A DNA stretch of 5,041 nucleotides. It comes from Bacteroidales bacterium UBA4459 (GTDB lineage: Bacteria; Bacteroidota; Bacteroidia; Bacteroidales; F082). Positions 1 to 5,041 of the stretch are shown one piece after another (within the stretch, counting starts at the first letter, position 1; the number at the start of each line of letters is the position of its first letter). The DNA lies in the NCBI GenBank assembly GCA_002389465.1, contig DGOT01000103.1, positions 10,311 to 15,351 of the forward strand, given 5' to 3'. The notes beneath the pieces are model-generated. The model was given only the letters and a program-made list of their open reading frames with translations, was not told the origin of the DNA and did no database searches. Position numbers and translations under genes: made by a program.

Positions 1-11
1 CATTTAGTCAT
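1..11 (-). CDS. Possible start of a further operon gene, cut by the left window edge
   Basis: An ATG on the minus strand at 11-9 opens a frame reading Met-Thr-Lys before the window ends. It lies 16 nt after the TAG stop of the decarboxylase gene, which fits an uninterrupted operon. Its start context (ACAAA, two bases, then ATGACTAA) resembles that of the ATP-grasp gene, which also begins ATG ACT AAR after ACAA. A second ATG at 3-1 is an alternative start. Too little sequence is present to identify a product, and the gene itself is an inference from spacing and start context. Confidence 0.3.
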
Positions 12-27
12 GGTTTGTTGAAAAAGC

Positions 28-1386
28 CTACAAATTGAAATCCTTCAAATGATCCGGTATATGTTCGAATTCCAATAGTTGGTTTAGGTTTTCTTTTTCC
101 CTGATCACATGGACTTTTCTCTCTGTGTCAATCATTACAATTCGTGGCCGAAGAGTAATAAATTGCATCCACTGGGTCATGTTGTAAGCGCCCACACTTT
201 GAATAACCACATGATCCCCTTTATTCAGTAAGGGCAAATTCACATTGTCGCGGATCACATCTATGTTCATGCACAAAGGGCCGTAAACAACGGTGTCTTC
301 GGTGTATTGCGTAAACGGCTGCGCCGGGGTAATTTTATGATCATACCAAAACGATGTAAATAATATGTTTACACCTATATCGATGATCGTTGTTCTTCTG
401 CCGTCCGACAATCGTTTGTTTGAAATAACCGTTCCCAGCAGATGTGCTGCATCGTCAATAAGGGCACGACCTGTTTCCAGAATCAGTAGCGGCAACTTAT
501 CCGGTTTGAAATTACTGTTGATCAACGTGCTCGTAATCGCTTCAGCAAACTCATCAATGGTAGGATTCATATCAGCACCCGGCATGTAAGCGCCTTTCAG
601 GTTATTCTTCGAGGCGAAACCACCCCCCATATCAATGTACTTCACTTCATGCTGGTATTTATCCCGAATACTGATAGCCAGGTCGGCCAATTTGCCGGCA
701 GCCACGGCATATGCGTTAGGTGACAGCATAAAGGTGCCGATGTGTGTATGGAGTCCTTCCAGTATCATCACTTCGGAACGCATGATCTTGTTCAGCGCAT
801 CCCATGCCTGTCCGTTTTCGTAGTTAAATCCAAAGCGATCCCACATCGGATAAATACCCGTGTCCATATTCACGCGAATAGCCACACGGGCTTTCTTTTT
901 AGCCTTTGTAGCCAACTCCTGAATGCTGTATAGTTCATCCAGATGGTCTATATGGATCAGGGCATTGTGCTGGATGGCTTTACGGATATCTTCTTCTGTT
1001 TTATCCGGGCCGTTAAAAATAATTTTGGAGCCATCCACCTTATTGTTCAGAGCTTTATCGAACTCAAAACCTGACACTACTTCGGCCCATGATCCTTCCT
1101 GGTGGAAAGTGCGGCACACAGCATCAAGGTAGTTGGTTTTATACGACCATGCAAACTGTACTTTCGGATAGCGGTTTTCAAATGCTTTACGAGCCTTTCG
1201 TATGTTGCCACGAATGGTTTTTTCCGAAATTACAAACAAGGGTGATTCATATTTATCAATCAGGTCTTTCACTGCCACATCATCAATATGTGTCATAGGA
1301 ACATATTCCGTTCTCGTCCCGAATTTGTTGGGCATACTGCTTTCCAGCTTTTTGATCAGTGGCCGCTCATATCGTTGTTTTTCCAT
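28..1386 (-). CDS. Fold-type III PLP-dependent decarboxylase (diaminopimelate/ornithine decarboxylase family), substrate unknown
   Basis: This 452-residue protein has the full architecture of the Orn/DAP/Arg decarboxylase family 2: an alanine-racemase-like TIM barrel (about residues 45-315) and a C-terminal beta domain (about 316-435). Visible motifs are the PLP Schiff-base lysine K83 in WSYKTN, the PLP-stacking histidine H215 in HTHIG, the phosphate-binding glycines 254-256 (DMGGG), R307 in ETGR, and the C-x3-D pair C372/D376 in GPLCMNID, which the partner subunit contributes to the active site of the usual dimer. Y401 in GAYN should contact PLP. The family removes the alpha-carboxylate of basic or acidic amino acids or of aminoacyl groups in the cytoplasm. 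Specificity loops differ from textbook LysA (CMNID instead of CESGD, ETGR instead of EPGR, and MTQW after GAYN), and the clustering with PqqD and ATP-grasp genes argues against a housekeeping lysine-pathway role. It is the third gene of the set, 73 nt after the ATP-grasp stop. M18 and M31 are alternative starts. The family call is firm; the substrate is not known. Confidence 0.88.
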   Translation of the reverse strand: MEKQRYERPLIKKLESSMPNKFGTRTEYVPMTHIDDVAVKDLIDKYESPLFVISEKTIRGNIRKARKAFENRYPKVQFAWSYKTNYLDAVCRTFHQEGSWAEVVSGFEFDKALNNKVDGSKIIFNGPDKTEEDIRKAIQHNALIHIDHLDELYSIQELATKAKKKARVAIRVNMDTGIYPMWDRFGFNYENGQAWDALNKIMRSEVMILEGLHTHIGTFMLSPNAYAVAAGKLADLAISIRDKYQHEVKYIDMGGGFASKNNLKGAYMPGADMNPTIDEFAEAITSTLINSNFKPDKLPLLILETGRALIDDAAHLLGTVISNKRLSDGRRTTIIDIGVNILFTSFWYDHKITPAQPFTQYTEDTVVYGPLCMNIDVIRDNVNLPLLNKGDHVVIQSVGAYNMTQWMQFITLRPRIVMIDTERKVHVIREKENLNQLLEFEHIPDHLKDFNL

Positions 1387-1418
1387 ACTTATTACTTTTT
1401 TAGATATATGTTACTACC

Positions 1419-1433
1419 TATCTTACCAAGATA
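1419..1433. repeat. Short inverted repeat between the ATP-grasp and decarboxylase genes
   Basis: TATCTT-ACC-AAGATA is a perfect 6-bp inverted repeat with a 3-base loop inside the 73-nt gap. No T-tract follows it on the minus strand, so it is not a convincing intrinsic terminator. It could be an mRNA processing or stability hairpin that uncouples expression of the decarboxylase from the two genes upstream, or it could be chance in an AT-rich spacer. Confidence 0.3.
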
Positions 1434-1459
1434 ACTTATAACACACAACTCCTGTTACA

Positions 1460-2506
1460 TCATAATTCTCCTGTCGTAGAAATCATTTCAAACTCTTTCA
1501 ATTCAACAATCATATCCCACGAATACCGGATAAACATCTTGCCTGATTCGTAAGAAGTATAAGGCTTCACTTTTTCACCAAGAGCAAGCAATGTCAGTGC
1601 TTCGGGTATATTTTGCCCAACGCCTACCGCAAGGTAAACCCAGGCCGGAATACGCGGATTGATCTCCATCAGGTAAAATTCACCTTCTTTATCTTTCATA
1701 AATTCCAGTTCAAATCCACCACCCCATTTTGTTTCTTTTATGAAATGTTTTGTCAGCTTCAGCAGCTTTTCGTCTGTAATGGCAATACCTCCCCATGCCT
1801 TCCCTTTATCGGTGATGTATTGCTTCCGCATAAGTACAGCTGCAACGGTATTTCCTTTGCCGTCACCCAGGCCGGTAACATCGAATTCGGTTCCGCGGAC
1901 AAACTCCTGAAGAATGACCGGCACACCCCATTTGGCAGCCATATCGTTAAAAGCCGAAAGCGCCTGTTCGTAATTGTATACAATTTTTGCATCATAAAAC
2001 TTCCCTTTCACCACCACGGGAAATTCAAATTCTTTCAGGACTTCGGCCAATTTTCCTGCTGTAAAAACAGCTTCGCTGGCTGGAACCGTGATATCGTATT
2101 TTTTACCAAAATCGGGCAGGTTCATTTTTTGCCTTTCTTCAAATTGTTCAGCTGTTGGCAGGAAGGTGTGAACCCCCATACTTTTCAGTTCAGAAGCTAG
2201 TTTGATGAATGAAAACATTTCGGCATCAAAATTCGGGATGATCACATCCAGCTTTTCCTGGTTGTGGATGTATTTCAAACGCTCAAAAAGTACTTCAACA
2301 CCTGATGAAGGATAGGGTATCTGGTAGGTTTTATCCACCAATTCGTGCATGTAAATACCGGGTTCGAGTGATTCGTACGAAAGGCCTATAATACGTGCGT
2401 TAAAAGCTTTTGCTTCTTTAAGACCGCGAATGACCGGCACACCGGGGCCGGGGCTGTCAATGGCATTTAAACCCGTTACCGCTATAGTCAGTATCTGCTT
2501 AGTCAT
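1460..2506 (-). CDS. ATP-grasp domain carboxylate-amine ligase (carbamoyl-phosphate-synthase-like)
   Basis: This 348-residue cytoplasmic protein has an N-terminal pre-ATP-grasp Rossmann-like domain (about residues 1-120, with the glycine/proline-rich stretch GLNAIDSPGPGV at 12-23) and an ATP-grasp core (about 125-310). Expected nucleotide and metal ligands are visible: K167 in FPVVVKG, the hinge QEFVRGTEFDV at 200-210, the acidic strand GFELEF at 264-269, and EINPR at 281-285, whose E281 and N283 should bind Mg. The family activates a carboxylate as an acyl-phosphate and couples it to an amine, or less often to a thiol or other nucleophile. The sequence does not reveal either substrate. The start ATG lies inside the end of the PqqD-like gene: ATGACTAA gives an 8-nt overlap, so translation is probably coupled. 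Next to a PqqD protein and an amino-acid decarboxylase, an amino acid-peptide or amino acid-carrier ligase is the likeliest role. D-Ala-D-Ala ligase, biotin carboxylase and PurK are less likely, because their companion domains and partner genes are absent. Confidence 0.88.
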   Translation of the reverse strand: MTKQILTIAVTGLNAIDSPGPGVPVIRGLKEAKAFNARIIGLSYESLEPGIYMHELVDKTYQIPYPSSGVEVLFERLKYIHNQEKLDVIIPNFDAEMFSFIKLASELKSMGVHTFLPTAEQFEERQKMNLPDFGKKYDITVPASEAVFTAGKLAEVLKEFEFPVVVKGKFYDAKIVYNYEQALSAFNDMAAKWGVPVILQEFVRGTEFDVTGLGDGKGNTVAAVLMRKQYITDKGKAWGGIAITDEKLLKLTKHFIKETKWGGGFELEFMKDKEGEFYLMEINPRIPAWVYLAVGVGQNIPEALTLLALGEKVKPYTSYESGKMFIRYSWDMIVELKEFEMISTTGEL

Positions 2507-2747
2507 TTGTATCGATCAATGAATATTGTTTGAGCATAGCTACAAAGTCGTTCATGTCTTTTTCAACTGTTGCCATATCCGTCTTGTAGTTTTCAAAGAT
2601 CTGTTTGCTGACCTCTTCAACGGACTTGTTTTCCTTCAACATATGAATAATCGCTGCCCCAATTGGGTTCACTGTAAACGACTCGCCTGTGGCCGGTACA
2701 AATACAAAACCGGAATCGCTGATAGCGACATCACTTTTAATATGCAT
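2499..2747 (-). CDS. PqqD-like small protein (RiPP recognition element fold)
   Basis: The 82-residue protein matches the PqqD family in size and pattern. An N-terminal beta segment (about residues 6-27, SGFVFVPATGESFTVN) leads into the NPIG turn at 27-30, followed by helices at about 28-39 (AAIIHMLKE), 43-54 (VEEVSKQIFENY) and 59-75 (an amphipathic helix ending in MLKQYSLI). In known pathways this winged-helix fold binds the leader of a ribosomal precursor peptide and presents it to a modifying enzyme. PqqD itself works with the radical SAM enzyme PqqE, but none is seen here, and the next gene is an ATP-grasp ligase that overlaps this one by 8 nt. It probably serves as a peptide- or carrier-binding partner of that ligase, which is an inference. 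It is first in its gene set, 115 nt after the peptidase stop. It has no Ser in a DSL-type motif, so it is not an acyl carrier protein. Confidence 0.8.
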   Translation of the reverse strand: MHIKSDVAISDSGFVFVPATGESFTVNPIGAAIIHMLKENKSVEEVSKQIFENYKTDMATVEKDMNDFVAMLKQYSLIDTND

Positions 2748-2862
2748 GTTATTCTATTATTTAATATTAATACGTTAAAACGCATAATATGTTGTAAAAT
2801 CTGCTGATTTTAAGAATATTTAAGATGTACACCCGCTTGAGATGTCACTAATTACGCCGAAT
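2748..2862 (-). other. AT-rich spacer between the M64 peptidase and the PqqD-like gene
   Basis: This 115-nt gap is very AT-rich near the PqqD-like start codon and includes the 10-bp palindrome TTAATATTAA at 2761-2770. I see no clean TAnnTTTG box on the minus strand and no Shine-Dalgarno sequence. The only small frame, starting at 2785 on the minus strand, runs out of frame into the PqqD-like gene and has no leader- or core-like character. The spacer may carry a diverged promoter for the three-gene set, or the set may be read through from the peptidase gene. Confidence 0.35.
2795..2812 (-). terminator. Weak hairpin after the M64 peptidase gene
   Basis: TAAAATC-TGCT-GATTTTA is a perfect 7-bp inverted repeat with a 4-base loop, 51 nt beyond the peptidase stop codon on the minus strand. 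The stem has a single G-C pair and is followed by ACAAC rather than a T-run, so at most it is a weak or partial terminator. It could equally be a binding site for a dimeric regulator of the PqqD-like gene set or an RNA processing site. Confidence 0.3.
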
Positions 2863-4134
2863 TTATTCCGTATAAAAATCGATCATCCGCTGAATAGCCC
2901 GGGCACACACGGGGCAAAATTTTGTGTCTTTAAACGTGTTCATCATACAGTCGTGCATAGGCCTGTAAACCCCTTTAGCTACGTAACCTCCTCCTTCAAA
3001 AACACCCAGCTTATTGTAATATTGTTCGATATCAGGAGTTGGAACCGGAGTTTTCTTTTTCAGCATGTCTTGCCATTTATTTTCAAAGTTTACAAGTGTT
3101 GTCAGGTTTGGCTCCCACGGCTCAGCCTTCAGGTTATAAAAATCTTCGTATGATGTCGAAGAATCGAAATATTCATCGCCAAGTCCGGCAAACCCATGGC
3201 CAAACTCATGGGAAAGGATCTGTGCCGACTTAGCATTGCTGTTTACACTCACATTGTAGTAATTGTAAATGGCACCACCCCCGTATTTTTTACTATTGAC
3301 CAAAATATAGATCTGGTCGTACGGAGCATTGGCAGCCAGGTCGCGCACGCTTTTATTATCAAAAGTCATGAGATATCGTTCACTGTCGAAGGTGTAGAAA
3401 CTTGCATTCATAAGTGTGTTTTTCCAAACGGTGTCAGCCGGGATGTCTACACCAGAATCACGGGATGGTGCTAGTACACCTCTGATATTGAACTTGTCTT
3501 TGTTTTCGCTGTATGGAGCAAAGGCAAACAGGTCTTTGGCAAATTTTTGACAGTCTTCGATAAACGCGCCCATTTCTTCTTCGGTATAGCCCTCGGGCAA
3601 AATGACAATATCTACTTTCTTCTGCGAATCACCCGAAATGTGTACATCAAAAGACGGGTACGTCAGGCGGTTCTCCTGCTTAACGAAATAATTGGCGGAC
3701 GGGTCTACCGTGTATTCAAATTTCTTTTCAAAAACACCGTCCCAGTTCCTGCCATACAACTCAATCCGCACCTCCTGTTTCGGATAAGGAAAAACGACTG
3801 CCTCGGAAAGTGTCCGCCAGGTTTCTTCCGCCTCACGGGTGGTTTGCCACTCACCAAACAAAGAAGAATATCCGCGTGAATACAGCAGCGAATCGTTTTG
3901 CGTGTTGAAAACTTTCACGTAATAATTTCCGTATTCAAATGTGTCCACCAGATTCATTTTCGAACCGCCCCAGTAAGGTTCTTCAATCAGCTCGTCAAAC
4001 GAATAAAATTCTGTTTCATGATTCCCGCTGTGGTAGTAATCCATACGCATCGTTTTGTCAAGGAAAAAATTATCAAACTGGGCACTGACTGCCAGGGTGG
4101 ATAATACCAGGAATAATGTGATTGTATATTTCAT
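2863..4134 (-). CDS. Secreted M64-family zinc metallopeptidase (IgA-protease-like)
   Basis: This 423-residue protein begins with a classical signal peptide (hydrophobic residues 4-17, likely cut after VSA at 18), so it is exported. No lipobox cysteine is present. Residues about 20-155 form a beta-rich domain as in the M64 N-terminal family. The catalytic part (about 165-420) starts with DIVILPEGYTEEEM at 175-188 and holds the zinc motif HEFGHGFAGLGDE at 309-321, giving zinc ligands H309 and H313, catalytic E310 and probable third ligand D320, as in the metzincin-like HExxHxxxxxxD pattern. The C-terminal RPMHDCMM and FCPVC (C396, C407, C410) are typical of the family. M64 includes a Clostridium IgA-cleaving enzyme, but most Bacteroidota members have no known substrate, so IgA cleavage should not be assumed. 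It is complete, with the start fixed by the signal peptide. It lies upstream of the PqqD-like gene on the same strand, but its export makes a cytoplasmic maturation role unlikely. Confidence 0.92.
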   Translation of the reverse strand: MKYTITLFLVLSTLAVSAQFDNFFLDKTMRMDYYHSGNHETEFYSFDELIEEPYWGGSKMNLVDTFEYGNYYVKVFNTQNDSLLYSRGYSSLFGEWQTTREAEETWRTLSEAVVFPYPKQEVRIELYGRNWDGVFEKKFEYTVDPSANYFVKQENRLTYPSFDVHISGDSQKKVDIVILPEGYTEEEMGAFIEDCQKFAKDLFAFAPYSENKDKFNIRGVLAPSRDSGVDIPADTVWKNTLMNASFYTFDSERYLMTFDNKSVRDLAANAPYDQIYILVNSKKYGGGAIYNYYNVSVNSNAKSAQILSHEFGHGFAGLGDEYFDSSTSYEDFYNLKAEPWEPNLTTLVNFENKWQDMLKKKTPVPTPDIEQYYNKLGVFEGGGYVAKGVYRPMHDCMMNTFKDTKFCPVCARAIQRMIDFYTE

Positions 4135-4161
4135 CTTATCAGGATTTTAAATTAGTAAAAG

Positions 4162-4169
4162 CAAAAGTA
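4162..4169 (-). promoter_or_regulatory. Candidate -7 box for the M64 peptidase gene
   Basis: On the minus strand this reads TACTTTTG, an exact match to the TAnnTTTG -7 consensus of the Bacteroidota housekeeping sigma factor. It lies 27 nt upstream of the peptidase ATG, giving a short AT-rich leader of about 20 nt. I see no TTG at the expected -33 position, so the call rests on the -7 box and its placement. Confidence 0.45.
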
Positions 4170-4184
4170 AAGTAAAAAGGTGAA

Positions 4185-4192
4185 TATCTTTG
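4185..4192 (+). promoter_or_regulatory. Candidate housekeeping -7 box for the sigma factor gene
   Basis: TATCTTTG matches the Bacteroidota TAnnTTTG -7 consensus exactly and lies 52 nt before the sigma factor ATG, which would give a leader of roughly 45 nt. A -33 TTG is not evident. Its last two bases overlap a first copy of TGTAAC (4191-4196). Confidence 0.4.
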
Positions 4193-4203
4193 TAACGATG
4201 CAT

Positions 4204-4223
4204 CCTGTCTGTAACCAGACGGG
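4204..4223. repeat. Inverted repeat overlapping the sigma factor promoter region
   Basis: CCTGTCTG-TAAC-CAGACGGG forms an 8-bp stem with one T-G wobble (4206/4221) and a 4-base loop; the inner GTCTG/CAGAC arms are perfect. It covers the second TGTAAC hexamer. It may be an operator for a dimeric regulator, or a leader hairpin in transcripts starting from the 4185-4192 box. An adjoining perfect palindrome, GATGCATC, occupies 4197-4204. Confidence 0.4.
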
Positions 4224-4235
4224 GAATCATGCGTC
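4210..4235 (+). promoter_or_regulatory. Candidate ECF-sigma autoregulatory promoter, TGTAAC-N16-CGTC
   Basis: TGTAAC at 4210-4215 and CGTC at 4232-4235 are separated by 16 nt. This resembles ECF promoters with an AAC-containing -35 and a CGTC-like -10, for example those of Bacillus SigX, SigW and SigM. ECF genes often transcribe themselves. The expected start site, about 7-8 nt after CGTC, falls within a few bases of the ATG at 4245, which would give a leaderless or nearly leaderless mRNA. Which sigma factor uses it is inferred. Confidence 0.5.
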
Positions 4236-4244
4236 CAACTAAAA

Positions 4245-4814
4245 ATGAGAGCGGCCGACGAAGACATCATCAGGCAGGTATTAAACGGAAACCGCCAGGC
4301 GTACGCTGTACTGGTTGACAAATACAAAGACCGTGTTTTCAGCCTTGCATTGGGCATTGTCCGCAACCGGGAGCTTGCCGAAGAAATAGCCCAGGACACC
4401 TTTGTCAAAGCTTACAGTTCTTTGAAAAAATTCAGGAAAGAAGCCGGCTTCTCCACATGGATTTACCGGATTACTTACAATACGGCTATTTCAGAAATGC
4501 GCAAACAAAAACATAAGATCAGGACGGTGGAACGTGTTGAAGAAAACCTGCCTTCGGCAGACACAAGCGTAACCATGGAAGAACTGGAAGAAAAAGAAGA
4601 AAAACATAAACTGATAGAGCAAGCTATTGATGAGCTCTTTCCTGAAGAAAAGCTGATCTTAACCTTGTATTATTATGAGGAAAATTCGGTAGAGCAAATC
4701 AGCAAAGCTACAGGCCTGACGCCATCGAATGTAAAGGTAAAACTGTTCCGCATCAGGCATAAACTGAGAGAAATAGCACATAAATTAAGCACAACAGAAC
4801 CGGCTATTTATTAA
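4245..4814 (+). CDS. ECF-family RNA polymerase sigma factor (sigma-70 family)
   Basis: This 189-residue protein has only the two ECF domains. Sigma region 2 spans about residues 17-90, including the core-binding and -10 recognition stretch ELAEEIAQDTFVKAY (43-57) and the FSTWIYRITYNTAI helix (69-82). A charged linker, rich in Glu and Lys, covers about 95-122. Region 4 spans about 123-178, with a helix-turn-helix in SVEQISKATGLTPSNVKVKL (148-167) for -35 binding. It would direct core RNA polymerase to a small stress or envelope regulon. The start at 4245 is supported by the conserved DEDIIRQVLNGN opening; an upstream ATG at 4229 is out of frame. There is no Shine-Dalgarno sequence. The next gene follows after 12 nt and encodes a probable membrane partner that may act as anti-sigma factor. 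The regulon is unknown, and nothing ties it directly to the minus-strand genes. Confidence 0.95.
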   Translation: MRAADEDIIRQVLNGNRQAYAVLVDKYKDRVFSLALGIVRNRELAEEIAQDTFVKAYSSLKKFRKEAGFSTWIYRITYNTAISEMRKQKHKIRTVERVEENLPSADTSVTMEELEEKEEKHKLIEQAIDELFPEEKLILTLYYYEENSVEQISKATGLTPSNVKVKLFRIRHKLREIAHKLSTTEPAIY

Positions 4815-4826
4815 AATTAACAAGCT

Positions 4827-5041
4827 ATGGAAAAGGAAGATAAGATAATCAAATCGTTACTGGAGGATAAATTCACGGTAAAGGCTCCCGAAGGTTTTAC
4901 CGGCAGGGTAATGGATGCCCTCGAAGCCACTGACTTACAAAAACAGAAGCAGACCGTTTCGGCCGACTGGCCTTATCTGCTTGTTGCTGCCGGGGCTGTA
5001 TTAGTTGCCGCAGGCATTCTTTCTGTTCTTAATCCTGCTTT
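4827..5041 (+). CDS. Putative anti-sigma or sigma-associated membrane protein, cut by the right window edge
   Basis: The frame opens 12 nt after the sigma factor stop and encodes 71 complete residues before the window ends. The N-terminus is charged and presumably cytoplasmic (MEKEDKIIKSLLEDKF), then VKAPEGFTGRVMDALE (residues 18-33), a pattern common in short Bacteroidota proteins encoded directly after ECF sigma genes. A probable membrane segment covers about residues 49-68 (WPYLLVAAGAVLVAAGILSV). No HxxxCxxC zinc-binding anti-sigma motif is present in the visible part, so this is not a standard ZAS-type anti-sigma factor on current evidence. The role as sigma inhibitor is inferred from position and topology; the C-terminus is not visible. 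Confidence 0.75.
   Translation, partial: MEKEDKIIKSLLEDKFTVKAPEGFTGRVMDALEATDLQKQKQTVSADWPYLLVAAGAVLVAAGILSVLNPA

Noticed and set aside
28..1386. Naming the decarboxylase lysA (diaminopimelate decarboxylase)
   Set aside because: The fold and catalytic residues match, but the specificity motifs and gene context do not support the lysine pathway, so no symbol was given.
1403..1459. A possible promoter for the decarboxylase (TATCTTGG on the minus strand)
   Set aside because: It departs from TAnnTTTG at one of the conserved T positions, the nearest TTG is spaced too closely, and the box is part of a small inverted repeat.
1613..2200. A 195-codon open frame on the plus strand opposite the ATP-grasp gene
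   Set aside because: Its translation is rich in Phe, Cys and His runs with no recognisable domain, while the minus strand carries a complete ATP-grasp protein with all motifs. It is an antisense shadow.
2499..2747. The small protein as an acyl or peptidyl carrier protein, by analogy with butirosin synthesis
   Set aside because: It lacks the DSL-type phosphopantetheine serine motif and instead fits the PqqD beta-then-helix pattern.
2665..2785. A short minus-strand frame starting at the ATG at 2785, considered as a precursor peptide for the PqqD-like protein
   Set aside because: It runs out of frame into the PqqD-like coding sequence, has no leader/core division or repeated core, and looks like chance.
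3547..3879. A 110-codon plus-strand frame opposite the M64 peptidase gene
   Set aside because: It lies wholly inside the complete peptidase gene in antisense, with no domain and no plausible start context.
2863..4134. Calling the peptidase an IgA protease or virulence factor
   Set aside because: The family name comes from one characterised Clostridium enzyme; nothing in this sequence shows immunoglobulin cleavage or a host-associated lifestyle.
4139..4408. An 89-codon open frame on the minus strand across the sigma factor start and its promoter region
   Set aside because: It is antisense to the conserved N-terminus of the sigma factor and covers the promoter boxes; the translation is Ser/Leu/Arg-rich with no domain.

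Overview
The window looks like chromosomal DNA from a member of the Bacteroidota, probably Bacteroidales or a close relative. The signs are a secreted M64 (IgA-protease-like) metallopeptidase, an ECF sigma factor followed by a small one-pass membrane protein, promoter boxes of the TAnnTTTG type on both strands of the divergent intergenic region, and start codons with no clear Shine-Dalgarno sequence. The genus cannot be named from the sequence alone. No rRNA, tRNA, CRISPR array, insertion sequence or phage gene was found.

Layout. Left and centre (about 1-2750) is a minus-strand gene set, read right to left: a small PqqD-like protein (2499-2747), an ATP-grasp ligase overlapping it by 8 nt (1460-2506), then a fold-type III PLP-dependent decarboxylase of the diaminopimelate/ornithine decarboxylase family (28-1386). 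A fourth gene possibly starts 16 nt further on and runs off the left edge. Upstream of the set on the same strand is a secreted M64 metallopeptidase (2863-4134). A 110-nt divergent intergenic region (4135-4244) separates this from the plus-strand ECF sigma factor gene (4245-4814) and a putative anti-sigma or sigma-associated membrane protein cut by the right edge (4827-5041).

How the genes may work together. PqqD-fold proteins bind leader peptides in ribosomally made peptide pathways. ATP-grasp enzymes of this kind join a carboxylate to an amine. Fold-III PLP decarboxylases remove the alpha-carboxylate from an amino acid or aminoacyl group. Together they suggest a pathway that ligates an amino acid to a peptide or carrier and then decarboxylates it, formally like the BtrJ/BtrK steps of butirosin side-chain synthesis but with a PqqD protein in place of a visible acyl carrier. 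No precursor peptide, radical SAM enzyme or transporter is visible, so the product is unknown. This set is the best candidate for an undescribed system here. The sigma factor pair appears to be a separate, possibly autoregulated unit: an ECF-type promoter candidate, TGTAAC-N16-CGTC, lies directly before the sigma start codon.
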